A DNA stretch of 64,000 nucleotides from Tragulus kanchil (GCA_022376925.1 JAIOJX010000026.1:250849330-250913329); one strand, 5' to 3'. Shown: positions 36,895-48,352, numbered from the stretch's first letter. Made by a program: numbers and translations. The notes: generated from the letters alone by a model not told the origin.

Positions 36895-37112
36895 TGTGTT
36901 CCCATGTGGCTCAGTGGTAAAGAATCTGTCTGTCAATGCAGAAAACACAAAAGATGCAAGTTTGATCCCTGAGTCAGGAAGATTCCCTGGAGAAGGAAAT
37001 GGCAACCCAATTCAGTATTCTCACCTGGGAAATCCTATGGACAGAGTAGCCTGGTGGGCTACAATCCATAAAGTCGCAAAGAGTCGGACACGACTTAGTA
37101 ACTAAACAACAA
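36895..37112 (+). mobile_element. Bov-tA SINE with target-site duplication
   Basis: 'tcccatgtggctcagtggta', 'ccctggagaaggaaatggca', 'aaagagtcggacacgactta', ACAACAA tail. Target-site duplication tacttttgcttt at 36883-36894 and 37113-37124. Second complete representation at 38038-38255. Confidence 0.93.
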
Positions 37113-38037
37113 TACTTTTGCTTTATAAAGTAGAAACAGTATATATGCCAAGAATACTTGTAATGTAACTACCTGGGGATAACTACCTTTATTTAGGTGG
37201 ATAATCTCCGTCTTTTTTTCTGTGGCTAAATGGATGTTAACACTTTCAAGGGAAAACATGGAGGGAAAGGGAAAACAAAGAGAAATCATGTTATGTAAAT
37301 TATAATGTGGCCTGATTTTTAATTGCACAGCAACTCATTACAGCTACCTTTGTCATTAAAAATTCTTTAATATAACTATTAATGACAATGTGGCATTCCA
37401 TTGTGTGGATATACATAACTGATGAAGCTCATGCCCTATGTGTTGGCCATTTAGTCATTTTGAAAATTTTGCTATTACTAAAGAAAGAAAAACAACATTG
37501 AACACCCTTGAAGATAACTATTTGTTTAACCTTCATGATTATTTCCTTTAAGATTATTTCTAAAGAGATAAAGATAATTTACACACATAAAGGTATCTGA
37601 TGAATAACTGCTAGACTATCTCTAACGAGTTTATATATAAAAATATTTTCATATGACTAATCAAAATTTATTAATTATGTATGTGACTCACATCACACAA
37701 TTACACAGCACTGCTCTGGCCATCAAACTAATATAATGTGTAACATCCTGGTACATATACATGCTTGAAGTGGTGTGGTGTGGGTGAGAAGCTTCCTATT
37801 CAGTTGAACAGAAGAAACTTATTCCTGCTCAGCTATCTACTAGTTCAGAGACTTTGGGGAAATGGCTCAACTATGGCTACAGCTGTAACATAAATTTGAA
37901 AAACAGAGCTATTTAAATGAGGTGTGTTGATTAAAATTTCATTTTCTTGTCATGTCATATAATAGTACTCAATAAATATCAATGTTCCCTTCTTCCCTCT
38001 TTAAACTTAGATTTTTTAAAATTTGTACTTTTGCTTT

Positions 38038-38255
38038 TGTGTTCCCATGTGGCTCAGTGGTAAAGAATCTGTCTGTCAATGCAGAAAACACAAAAGATGC
38101 AAGTTTGATCCCTGAGTCAGGAAGATTCCCTGGAGAAGGAAATGGCAACCCAATTCAGTATTCTCACCTGGGAAATCCTATGGACAGAGTAGCCTGGTGG
38201 GCTACAATCCATAAAGTCGCAAAGAGTCGGACACGACTTAGTAACTAAACAACAA
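38038..38255 (+). mobile_element. Bov-tA SINE (copy in duplication 9B)
   Basis: Identical to 36895-37112 with the same flanking target sequence, so very probably the same insertion represented again. Confidence 0.93.
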
Positions 38256-38791
38256 TACTTTTGCTTTATAAAGTAGAAACAGTATATATGCCAAGAATAC
38301 TTGTAATGTAACTACCTGGGGATAACTACCTTTATTTAGGTGGATAATCTCCGTCTTTTTTTCTGTGGCTAAATGGATGTTAACACTTTCAAGGGAAAAC
38401 ATGGAGGAAAGGAAAACAAAGAGAAATCATGTTATGTAAATTATAATGTGGCCTGATTTTTAATTGCACAGCAACTCATTACAGCTACCTTTGTCATTAA
38501 AAATTCTTTAATATAACTATTAATGACAATGTGGCATTCCATTGTGTGGATATACATAACTGATGAAGCTCATGCCCTATGTGTTGGCCATTTAGTCATT
38601 TTGAAAATTTTGCTATTACTAAAGAAAGAAAAACAACATTGAACACCCTTGAAGATAACTATTTGTTTAACCTTCATGATTATTTCCTTTAAGATTATTT
38701 CTAAAGAGATAAAGATAATTTACACACATAAAGGTATCTGATGAATAACTGCTAGACTATCTCTCAAACGAGTTTATATATACTAATCATG

Positions 38792-40065
38792 TATCAGTTC
38801 AGTTGTTCAGTCATGTCCAACTCTTTGCGACCCCATGGACTGCAGCATACCAGACTTCCCTGTGCTTCACCATTTCCCAGAGCTTGCTCAAACTCATGTC
38901 CATTGACTCAGTGATGCCATCCAACTATCTCATCCTCTGTCATCCCCTTCTCCTTTTGCCTTCTATTTTTCCCAACATCAGGCTCCTTTCCAATGAGTCA
39001 TCTCTTCGCATCAGGTAGTAAAAGTACTGTAGCTTCAGCATCAGTCCTTCCAATGAATATTCAGAGTTGATTTCCTTTAAGATTAACTGGATTGATCTCC
39101 TTGCAGTTCAAGGGCTCACAAGAGGTTTCTTCAACACCACAGTTTAAAAGCATCACTTCTTTGGTGCTCAGCATTCCTTATGATCCAACTCTCACATCCA
39201 CACATGACTACTGGGAAAACTGTAGGTTTGACTATACAAACCATTGTGAGTAAAGTGATGTCTCTGCTTCTGAATATGCTGTCTAGATCTGTCATAGTTT
39301 TTCTTCCAAAGAGCAAGGTTTTTTAAATTTCATTGCTGAAGTCACCATATGCAGTGATTTTGGAGCCTAAGAAAATCAAGTCTGTCACTATTTCTATTAT
39401 TTGTTCATCTATTTGCCATGAAGTGATGGGACAAGATGCCATGATCTTCATTTTTTGAATGTTGAATTTTAGGCCAACTTTTTTTTTTAGGCCAACTTTT
39501 TCACTTTCCTCTTTCATCTTCATCAAGAGGCTCTTTAGTTCCTCTTTACTTCCTGCATATCTGAGTTAATTGATATTTCTCCCAGTAATCTTGATTCCAG
39601 CTTGTGCTTTTCCCAGCCCATCATTTCACATGATGTACTCTGCATATAAATTAAATAAGCAGGGTGACAATATACAACCATGACCTACTCCTTTCCCAGT
39701 TAGGAATGAGTCCATTGTTCCATGTCTAATTCTAACTGTTGCTTCTTGTCCTGCATCAGATTTCAGAGGAGGCTGGTAAGGTGGCCTGGAATTGCCAGCT
39801 CTTTCAGAATTTTCCAGTTTGCTGTGATCCACACAGTCAAAGACTTTAGCATAGTTAATGAAGCAGAAGTAGATGTTTTTCTGAAACTCCCTCGCTTTTC
39901 CTATGATCCACAGGATGTTGACAATTTGATCTCTGGTTCCTCTGTTTGTTTTAAATTCAGCTGGTACAGCTGGAAGTTCTTAGTTCACATACTACTGAAG
40001 ACCATCTTGGAAGATTTTAAGCACTATTTTGCTAACATGTGAAATGAGTGCAAATAGTATATAAA
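38792..40065 (-). mobile_element. BovB LINE, 3' half
   Basis: The minus-strand 3' end is at 38792 ('cagttcagttgttcagtcat'). It continues through the reverse-transcriptase region: reverse frames show RDITLLTMVCIVKPTVFPVV, GCILSPCLFNLYAEYIM and KNIYFCFINYAKVFDCVDHS. Broken by stops and frameshifts. A local tandem of 'aggccaacttttt' is at 39471-39500. The right part lies in duplication 10. Confidence 0.95.
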
Positions 40066-41446
40066 ATATGTATAAAAATACCCATTTCTCCCATATTTGT
40101 AACCTTTTGTGCTTTACCATTTTATAGGTAAAAATTTGAGTATTTTTAGGTTTTTTCATTGCTTCAGTGAGTAGAGAGGTCTTCAGAAATTTCTCTGTCT
40201 ATTGTATTTCAAATTACCATCCAGAATTCCATGGACTTCCACCAGGACATGAATTTGCCTCCCAGGATTTGACCATATATGTACTCTGCATCCCCATGCA
40301 TTCTTGTAGTAGATGAACCACTTGTGTACTAAATCCCATTATGAATTATTCTCATTAGCATCAAACATACTTTTTCTTTTCCAAAGAGCAAGGTTTTTTA
40401 AATTTCATTGCTGAAGTCACCATATGCAGTGATTTTGGAGCCTAAGAAAATCAAGTCTGTCACTATTTCTATTATTTGTTCATCTATTTGCCATGAAGTG
40501 ATGGGACAAGATGCCATGATCTTCATTTTTTGAATGTTGAATTTTAGGCCAACTTTTTTTTTTAGGCCAACTTTTTCACTTTCCTCTTTCATCTTCATCA
40601 AGAGGCTCTTTAGTTCCTCTTTACTTCCTGCATATCTGAGTTAATTGATATTTCTCCCAGTAATCTTGATTCCAGCTTGTGCTTTTCCCAGCCCATCATT
40701 TCACATGATGTACTCTGCATATAAATTAAATAAGCAGGGTGACAATATACAACCATGACCTACTCCTTTCCCAGTTAGGAATGAGTCCATTGTTCCATGT
40801 CTAATTCTAACTGTTGCTTCTTGTCCTGCATCAGATTTCAGAGGAGGCTGGTAAGGTGGCCTGGAATTGCCAGCTCTTTCAGAATTTTCCAGTTTGCTGT
40901 GATCCACACAGTCAAAGACTTTAGCATAGTTAATGAAGCAGAAGTAGATGTTTTTCTGAAACTCCCTCGCTTTTCCTATGATCCACAGGATGTTGACAAT
41001 TTGATCTCTGGTTCCTCTGTTTGTTTTAAATTCAGCTGGTACAGCTGGAAGTTCTTGGTTCACATACTACTGAAGACCATCTTGGAAGATTTTAAGCACT
41101 ATTTTGCTAACATGTGAAATGAGTGCAAATAGTATATAAAATATGTATAAAAATACCCATTTCTCCCATATTTGTAACCTTTTGTGCTTTACCATTTTAT
41201 AGGTAAAAATTTGAGTATTTTTAGGTTTTTTCATTGCTTCAGTGAGTAGAGAGGTCTTCAGAAATTTCTCTGTCTATTGTATTTCAAATTACCATCCAGA
41301 ATTCCATGGACTTCCACCAGGACATGAATTTGCCTCCCAGGATTTGACCATATATGTACTCTGCATCCCCATGCATTCTTGTAGTAGATGAACCACTTGT
41401 GTACTAAATCCCATTATGAATTATTCTCATTAGCATCAAACATACT
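39297..41446. repeat. Direct duplication 10 (unit 1.075 kb)
   Basis: Copy A ~39297-40371, copy B ~40372-41446, offset 1,075. One A/G difference ('ttcttagttcac' vs 'ttcttggttcac', ~39980/41055), which removes a stop and lengthens the reverse frame in copy B. Most of the unit is BovB. Confidence 0.97.
40381..41140 (-). mobile_element. BovB LINE (copy in duplication 10B)
   Basis: Second representation of 39306-40065, without the 3' end of the element. The reverse frame 41063-40701 shows the BovB reverse-transcriptase motifs around AREFQKNIYFCFINYAK and GCILSPCLFNLYAEYIM. Confidence 0.93.
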
Positions 41447-41659
41447 AATATTTTGTCCCATTTTAAGCAAAACAGAACAGTAGCAGCATAAAAGCCTGGC
41501 CCTACTTTCTTGTTCTCCTTTGAGAAAGAACTTCTGAAGAGCATTATATACACTCTTTCCCTTCAATTGTTTCCTTCCATTCACTTGAATCCAGTCTAAT
41601 AAGGCATTTGTTGCCACTTCTTTGATGAAAATGTTCACCAATTATCTCTATGTGGAGCC
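41447..41659. other. Intron sequence between BovB and L2
   Basis: No element or exon recognised. Confidence 0.5.
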
Positions 41660-42830
41660 AGCAGCCAACCACCAGTCCTATCGTATTTGACTTAGTGGAT
41701 CTCCCCTCCTCAGTTCACAGTGCTGCCCACTACCTCTTCCCTTGCCTTCCAAGACAGTATGATTTTCAGACCTTTCCTCACTGTCCTTTCTTGGTTATCC
41801 CTTTTCATGCTAACATGGTAATGCCAGCAGACCCAAAGAATCAGTCCTTTATCTTCTCCTTTGTCCCTTCATTCACTGCTTTGGTGATCACTTCCAATTT
41901 CATGCTAGTGACTCACAAACATGTACCTCCAGCTCCGATCTCTCTTCAGAATCATAAAACTGACCACCTTTCCAAAGTCTGTATTTGGACACCTGATAGC
42001 ATCAAACTCAACATTCTTAACATGAATGCCTGATAATCCACTCTGCTTTGTTTACAATCTTCCCCAAATTCAGATGAAGGTAACTTCATCTTTCCAGTTG
42101 CTCAGCCACAAATTTTGGGCTCTTCTTTTGTTGCTTTCTTTTTCTCACGTGCCTTATTGAATCTCTCAGCAGATGCTATTGGCCCTATCTTTTAAATGTG
42201 TCCAAAACTGATGATTTCAGACCACCTCCACTTCCTGATATGAGCCACCATTGTCTCTCACCTGGGCTTTTAAAATAACTTTCTAAGGGGTTCAGTCTTC
42301 TCTTACCTCTTCGTTTCCCCATCTTAAACACAACAACTGCCAAAGTGATCCTGCTAAAATGTAAGTTAGGTCTTGTTACTCTGCAGACTTCTTCACACTT
42401 CACACTTCTGTATCTAATAGCTTCTTTAGAGAAGAAGCTAAATGTCCCACCCTCACCCTTTCTAGTTTGATTATACTTTATACTCCTCTCTCCATCTATC
42501 ACTCAGTTCTAGCCATGCAAGCCTCCTGCCAAAAATGTACCCACCTCAGTAAACATGATTAGAACACTCATAGCCCAAATTTCTGCATGGCTGGCCCTCT
42601 TAACCCCTTCATGATTTCCCTTCGATGTCACTTTTTCAACTGGGACTATCACCAAACTTCTATTCATATTTGCAATCTGCCCCCTCCCCCACAACTCCAG
42701 AAACTTCTCTTACTCTAATCTCTATTTTTTCAGAGTACTTTGAATCTTCTGATGAACTACTGTGCATAATTTACTTAGGTATTGTGTTTTGTGATGTTGA
42801 TAGGGAGAGTAGAATAGGTAAGTGGTTATA
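41660..42830 (+). mobile_element. Ancient LINE L2, ORF2 end and 3' UTR
   Basis: Plus strand, collinear with L2. Degenerate reverse-transcriptase coding sequence ('gtatttgacttagtggatct', 'cttccaagacagtatgattt', 'cagtcctttatcttctcctt'), then 'tcaaactcaacattcttaac', then the 3' UTR phrases 'caaagtgatcctgctaaaat' and 'ctgcatggctggccctctta'. A 127-codon chance ORF (41650-42033) overlaps in the wrong register and is not a gene. Confidence 0.7.
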
Positions 42831-42839
42831 GAGTCCTAC

Positions 42840-43425
42840 TAGGGGACGGTAGGCAGAAGGGTGAAACCTGAGAAAGATTGGGAGGCCAGTGAGTTGACAA
42901 TAACTCAGGAGAGCTGCTCCTTGTTCAGTAAAGCAGGCATGACTGGGTATAAACAGCTGATGAAGGAGGAGCTGGCGAAGAAGGAACTAATGATGCATGC
43001 CTTGCATCTGTGTCTACTTGGGGGGCAGTCTTCTACCATCCTGTATATATATTGCTGTCTACTCAATCAGAGAGGGGGAGAACAGAGCAGAGCTTTCCTG
43101 CCTGCCCGCTTGTACCTCTTACAAGTACCCTATCCTGATAAACCCTCTTCTTGTCTATCACTCTGCTTCTCGCTGAATTCTTTCTGCGTTGAGGCATGAA
43201 GAACCTGAGCCTCAGTGGGTCCAGACGTTGGGTGAGTACTGGATTAAGTTCCGGCCATGTGGGTTTGAGTCTCAGACAGGGTTTTGGCCGGGATTGAGTC
43301 CTGAACACGTGGGTTCAAGTCCCAAACAGGCTTTCGGCTGGAATTCAAGTTCCAGACACATGGGTTCAAGTCCCAAGCAGGGTTTGATTCAGGTCTGGGC
43401 CCTGGGTTTAAGTCTCAAATCAAGG
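42840..43425 (+). mobile_element. Solo ERV-like LTR with minisatellite 3' part
   Basis: A TATA-like 'tgtatatatattgctgtc' (~43040) is followed by 'taaaccctcttcttgtctat' and 'cactctgcttctcgctgaat' (~43130-43180), a promoter/polyadenylation arrangement typical of gamma-type retroviral LTRs. No gag, pol or env frame is next to it, so solo. The 3' part holds ~51-bp units (43259-43308, 43309-43359, 43360 onward), each with a 'gggttcaagtccc'-like motif. Outer boundaries uncertain. Confidence 0.65.
43259..43425. repeat. ~51-bp imperfect tandem units in LTR
   Basis: Two full units and flanking partial ones, each opening with 'tgggttYRagtcYc' and including 'cYgggattRagtYcYgRacac'-like sequence. The shared motif resembles a tRNA B box (GGTTCAAGTCC). 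Confidence 0.8.
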
Positions 43426-43674
43426 TAAAGCTCTTTTAATGTGTCTATAACATGCTTCATGAACACAGAGATTTCTTCTATTTTATGCCAGTAATTGCTC
43501 AACAAATGTTTGTTGAAAATGTGAAATAGTAATAACTCTTCTTCTCTTTTGTCCCTTTTCACTTCTAGTTGTTCTTTCAATCCATTAATTAGCAAAATCT
43601 ATATGTTAGAGATTTTAATTTTTTGTGCCTCATATTTTCCAATATTTCCTATCTGTCATTTAATTTTTACCCTT

Positions 43675-43960
43675 GTTATTTTTTCCTTAAAAAAATTTCT
43701 TATTTTTAGAATAGATACTATTCACAGGTTTCAAAATTCAAAAAGTATAATAAAATGGAGGGTGTTACAATAAAAATTCTCTCTCACACTCGGAACCCCA
43801 GGCATTTAGCTACTGTCCCCAAAGACAACAAATGGTATCAATTTTTTCAGACATATAAGCAAATATATATCTGTATGTATGTATCTGAAAGAGCACACAT
43901 TTACTTTTTCTCTTTTATACAATGTGTGCTGTACACTGTATACAAGCTTTGCTTAACCTT
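43675..43960. mobile_element. Ancient interspersed repeat (family not named)
   Basis: 'caggtttcaaaattcaaaaa', 'taaaaattctctctcacact' and 'acaatgtgtgctgtacactg' follow a pattern frequent in old mammalian LINE remnants. Orientation unresolved. Confidence 0.4.
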
Positions 43961-43964
43961 GTAT

Positions 43965-44575
43965 CATACCCTAATAACCTTGACCTCTGTGAAACAGGAG
44001 GGAAGTGGGAGGGCATAACTTTTGAAAGAATGACAGAGCCGGAGGACACAAGATAAACCAATCATAGTCAAATGGCCCCAAGATGGCAGATAAGTCAACT
44101 CTGACTAGATCTTGATCCTCAATCAGCAAGGTAAATGACACATACAGAGGTGTCATAACAGTTCCTAGGCCAACTGTCAACAAAAGACCAAAAAGCAGGC
44201 AGTGGCCCAATTATTGGAACTCTCCACCCCTTCCCCAAAATAGTTGGAAAAATCGTCCCAGCCATTAGCCTATGAAATTATCCAGCCCATAAAAGCTAAC
44301 CGCACCATATTTAGAGGCTGCACTTACCCTCTGGGATGGCCCACACTCTGTGGCATGTGTTTCTCTCTGAATAAATCCACTTCTTACCTATCACTTTGTC
44401 TCTCACTGAATTCATTCTGCCAAGAGACATCAAGAACCTGAGTTATATATTAAGTCCTGAAACCAAGTCTGTGATCTCAGTTGGAAGACTGTGGATTTTG
44501 CTGGGTTTGAGTCCCAGCACATGGGTTCAAGTCCCTATCTGAGGTATATGGTTTCACTCGGAGTGTTCCCTATCA
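43965..44575 (+). mobile_element. Second solo ERV-like LTR
   Basis: Contains 'cccataaaagctaaccgc' (TATA-like, ~44286), 'tctgaataaatccacttct' with AATAAA (~44370), and 'ctatcactttgtctctcact' matching the LTR at 42840. Downstream the motif 'gggtttgagtcccagcac' then 'atgggttcaagtccct' repeats (44499-44540). Same broad family as the first LTR but clearly diverged. No retroviral genes seen. Confidence 0.65.
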
Positions 44576-44596
44576 GTGAGTACTAAGTATTAACTT

Positions 44597-44700
44597 TTTT
44601 TTTTTTGACTATGCTATGTAGTTGGCAAGAATTTAGTTCTCAGACCAGGGCACCCAGAAGTGAAAGTGTAGACCACTAACCACTGAACAATCAGGAAAAT
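44597..44700 (-). mobile_element. CHR-type SINE remnant
   Basis: T-run, then 'tagttctcagaccagggcac' and 'accactaaccactgaacaat'. Very diverged. Confidence 0.55.
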
Positions 44701-44871
44701 TACCTGCATTTTTTTTAATCTAGAAAATAATATATTGTACAGTCGTACAATAACCTACAGAACTATACCCTACTGATAGTAAGATTGTTTCCTCAACCTT
44801 CAGCTACTACAATGAATAACCAAAAATAAATTACTGTATGTTCAAGTATCCCCTAGAATAAGAAATGTCAG

Positions 44872-44966
44872 GCAACCTGTTCCAGTATTCATACCTGAAA
44901 AAATTCATGGACAGATGAACATGGAAGTCTATAGTCCATGAGGTCTTAAAGGGTCAGAAATAATGC
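44872..44966 (+). mobile_element. BovA body fragment
   Basis: 'ggcaacctgttccagtattc', 'tatagtccatgaggtcttaa', 'gggtcagaaataatg'. The 3' half of a Bov-tA/BovA unit. Confidence 0.75.
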
Positions 44967-45167
44967 ACTGTATATTCAAGTGTACAGTTGACCATTTGAC
45001 AACATGGAAAGATGGTGGGACGGAGAGGGACAGGGGCAATGACCCTCAGCTCAGTCAAATATCTGACAAAAGTATTTGTGGAGACTATAAACTCCACAAA
45101 TCCTCCTCATTTTCCTCACTTTGGTGTGACAGAATAGCTGGAGTTGGATATTTCTCTTACCCTACAT

Positions 45168-45386
45168 GGAGGGTGGCACAATTGGTAAAGAACCTAACTG
45201 TCAGTGCAGGATTTATAGGATACACAGGTTTGATCCCCGGGTCAGGAAGATCTCCAGGAGAAGGGAACAGCAACCCACCCAGTATTCTTGTCTGGAGAAT
45301 CACATGGACAGAAGAGCCCGGTGAGCTATAATACAAACGGTTGCGAAGAGTTGGACACAATGAAGTGACATAGCACGCATGCACAT
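45168..45386 (+). mobile_element. Bov-tA SINE
   Basis: 'ggagggtggcacaattggta', 'acacaggtttgatccccggg', 'ccagtattcttgtctggaga', 'cgaagagttggacacaatga'. Confidence 0.88.
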
Positions 45387-45431
45387 GGAAAGCTAAAACT
45401 GCTGAACTTGGGTATTTTCCTACACCCAGGT

Positions 45432-47318
45432 AGTTTGTTATTGTTGTTCATTTGCTCAGTCATTTCTGACTGTTTGCAATCCCATGGATTGCAGCATGCC
45501 AGGCTTCACTGTCTTTCACCATCTCCCAGAGCTTGCTCAAACTTATGTGCATTAAGTTAGCGATGCCAACCAAACATCTTGTCCTTTATCGTCCCCTTCT
45601 CTACTGCGTTCAGTCTTTCCCAGCATCAGGTCTTTTCCAATGAATCGGCTCTTTGCATCAAGTGGCCAAAGTATGAGTCCTTCCATTGAATATTCAGGGT
45701 CAATTTCCCTTAGGATTAACTAGCTTGATCTCTTTGCTGTCCAAGGAACTCTCAGGAGTATTTTCTAACACAATTTGAAAGATTCAATTCTTCAGCACTC
45801 AGCCTTCTTTACAGTTCAATTCTCATGTCCGTACATGACTACTGGGAAAACCATAGGCTTGACTGGGGACCTTTGTTGGCAAAGTAATGTCTCTGCTTTT
45901 TAATACGCTGTCTAGGTTTGTCACAGCTTTTCTCCCAAGGAACAAGGATCTTTTAATGTCATGGCTGCAGTCACAGTCCACAGTGATTTTGGAGCCCAAG
46001 AAAATAAAGTCTATCACTGTTTTTCATTGTTTCCCCTGGCAATGCTTCCTAGGGCCCACTTGACTTCATGCTCTATGTCTGACTCTAGGTGAGTGCTCAC
46101 ACCGTCATGGTTATCCAGGTCATTAAGATCTTTTTTGTATAGTTCTTCTGTGTATTCTTTCCACCTCTTCTTAATATATCATGCTTCTGTTAGGTCCATA
46201 CCACTTCTGTCCTTTATTGCACCCATCTTTGTATGAAATATTCCCTTGGTATCTCTAATTTTCTTGTAGAGATCTCTATCCTTTCTCATTCTATTGTTTT
46301 CCTCTATTTCTTTGCATTGTTCACTGAAGAAGACTTTTTTATCTCTCCTTGCTATTCTTTGGAACACTGCATTCAGATGGGTATATCTTTACTTTCCTCC
46401 TTTGTCTTTCACTTATCTTCCTTTCTCAGCTATTTGTAAGGTCTCCTCAGAAAACCATTTTGCCTTTTTGCATTTCTTTCTCTTGAGGAATGGTTTTGAT
46501 CACCACCTCCTATATAGTGTTATGAACCTCTGTCCATAGTTATTCAGGCACTCTGCCCATTAAATTGAGCCCCTTGAATCTATATGTCACTTCTACTGTA
46601 TAATCACAAGGGACTTGATTTAGGTTTTACCTGAATGGCCTAGTGGTTTTCCCTACTTTCTTCAATTAAATTCTAATTTTGCAATAAGGAGTTTGTGATT
46701 AAGCCAGAGTCAGCTCCCAGTCTTGATTTTGCTGATTATGTTGATCTTCTCCATGCTTGGTTGCAAAGAATATAATCAATCTGATTCTGGTATTGACCAT
46801 CTGTGATGTCCATGTGTAGAATTGTTTCTTGTGTTGTTGGAAGAGGGTGTTTGCTATGACCAGTGCATCCTCTTGGTAAAACTCTGTTGGCCTTTGCCCT
46901 GCTTCACTTTGTACTCCTAGGCCAAACTTGCCTGTTACTCCTGGTATTTCTTTTTTTTTTTTTTAAAGATTTATTTATTTATTTATTTTTGGGTAGGGGT
47001 CGGGTTGGGGAGGGAGGGGAGCGGGGCGCCAGTTCTATTGGTCTTTCATTTGTCTGTTTTCATCCGTCTTTGTTCTTTGGCTCCTGTGGGCCTCCCATCA
47101 TGGTGGCGTCTGTCGTTGCTGAGCGCCAGCTCTGGGCGCATGTGCTCCCGAGGTCTGGCTCCGTGGTGGACACATAGGTCCAGCCGCTCCGCAGCACGTG
47201 GGATCTTTCCAGGCCAGGGATCAAACCGGCGCCCCTTGCACTGCAAGGCGGTGTCCTTACCCACTGGACCACCAGGAAAGCCCCTGGTATTTCTTGACTT
47301 CCTACTTTTGCATTTCAG
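45432..47318 (-). mobile_element. BovB LINE with internal deletion, split by a SINE
   Basis: The 3' end is at 45432 ('gttgttcatttgctcagtca'). The reverse-transcriptase C-terminal region runs to about 46020, then the sequence jumps straight to the region upstream of the RT ('ggcaatgcttcctagggccc') and into the endonuclease part ('ggttgcaaagaatataatca', 'gaattgtttcttgtgttgtt'). Part of the RT is therefore deleted. The SINE at 46953-47282 interrupts it, and the element resumes for ~25 bp after the target-site duplication. Confidence 0.9.
46953..47282 (-). mobile_element. GC-rich tRNA-derived SINE in BovB
   Basis: Minus strand: T-run and (ATTT)n tail, 'gggtcgggttggggagggag', 'ctctgggcgcatgtgctccc', 'gcagcacgtgggatctttcc', B-box complement 'agggatcaaaccggcgcc', ending 'ggaccaccaggaaagcc'. 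Target-site duplication cctggtatttctt at 46940-46952 and 47283-47295. Confidence 0.93.
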
Positions 47319-47887
47319 GTAGGTTATGCTCTGATAAAACTGGAGAAGTTTAGGCTCTGATAAAATAGCTTCTCCTGAGGACAGCCTTTGTTAAGAAAAA
47401 CAGAATGCTTTGGGGTTACTTATTATTGGGATTATTTTCCCCCCTTCCCTTTCCAGAGGCATGATGAGATTTTTCACATATGTGTGTGTGTTCTAAGTCA
47501 CTTCAATCACGTTTGACTCTTTGCAACCCTATGGACTGTAGCCTGCCGTGCTCCTCTGTCCCTGTGATTCTCCAGGCAAGAATACTGGAGTGGATTTCAC
47601 AGGTATTCACTGGATATCTGGTAGAACTCCTTGAGGTAAAACTCACAAAAGTGTGGGGACCCCCCCATGACTAAGGTCCTCTGCAGTTTTCAACTCTCAG
47701 AGTTGTCCACACTCAGTATCCAACAATCCATCAACTATAGTCCAAGTTTTTCTACCCCAACACTGGTTCCTGTGAAAGTTCTTGCTAATGGTTTCTTCTC
47801 AGAAAATTGTGATTCTCTGTTATCACCTGTGTCTCCAGTTTTGGGTGCAGTGGTTTGCCCTTGATCTTACTCCTCTGATGTAGTGAA
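47319..47887. other. Probable ancient L1 remnant around a BovA fragment
   Basis: 'cttctcctgaggacagcctt' and 'tggttcctgtgaaagttctt' resemble decayed L1 internal sequence. A minus-strand BovA fragment sits at 47482-47600 ('gttctaagtcacttcaatca', 'caggcaagaatactggagtg'). Repeated at 48389-48957, with the BovA fragment at 48552-48670. Confidence 0.45.
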
Positions 47888-48021
47888 GAATTGTTTCTTG
47901 TGTTGTTGGAAGAGGGTGTTTGCTATGACCAGTGCATCCTCTTGGTAAAACTCTGTTGGCCTTTGCCCTGCTTCACTTTGTACTCCTAGGCCAAACTTGC
48001 CTGTTACTCCTGGTATTTCTT

Positions 48022-48352
48022 TTTTTTTTTTTTAAAGATTTATTTATTTATTTATTTTTGGGTAGGGGTCGGGTTGGGGAGGGAGGGGAGCGGGGCGCCA
48101 GTTCTATTGGTCTTTCATTTGTCTGTTTTCATCCGTCTTTGTTCTTTGGCTCCTGTGGGCCTCCCATCATGGTGGCGTCTGTCGTTGCTGAGCGCCAGCT
48201 CTGGGCGCATGTGCTCCAGAGGTCTGGCTCCGTAATTGGACACATAGGTCCAGCCGCTCCGCAGCACGTGGGATCTTTCCAGGCCAGGGATCAAACCGGC
48301 GCCCCTTGCACTGCAAGGCGGTGTCCTTACCCACTGGACCACCAGGAAAGCC
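48022..48352 (-). mobile_element. GC-rich tRNA-derived SINE (copy in duplication 11B)
   Basis: Same insertion as 46953-47282, with the same target-site duplication (48009-48021, 48353-48365) and a handful of substitutions. This copy is closer to the other family members at the varying sites (it has 'taattggacac'). Confidence 0.93.

Larger units (their letters stand above)
34691..36985. repeat. Direct duplication 8 (unit ~1.14 kb) with degraded junction
   Basis: Copy A 34691-35830, copy B ~35837-36985, offset about 1,140. Copy A ends inside a Bov-tA SINE with a corrupted tail (35800-35830, an A10 run replacing 'aaaacacaaaagatgcaag', then 'gagtcaggaaactcc'). Copy B carries the SINE intact. Small homopolymer differences elsewhere. 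Confidence 0.97.
36496..38782. repeat. Direct duplication 9 (unit 1.14 kb)
   Basis: Copy A 36496-37638, copy B 37639-38782, offset 1,143. Differences: 'ggagggaaaggg' vs 'ggaggaaagg', and 'ctctaacgag' (end of A) vs 'ctctcaaacgag'. Its left part is shared with duplication 8, so 36496-36985 exists three times. Near 37390 the phrase 'cattccattgtgtggatata' points to an ancient LINE remnant. Confidence 0.97.

Noticed and set aside
40701..41063. 120-codon minus ORF as a gene
   Set aside because: Antisense BovB reverse-transcriptase fragment. It is longer than its twin at 39626-39832 only because of one A/G difference between duplicated copies.
41650..42033. 127-codon plus ORF
   Set aside because: Falls in decayed LINE L2 sequence, does not follow the L2 reading frame, and has no other support.
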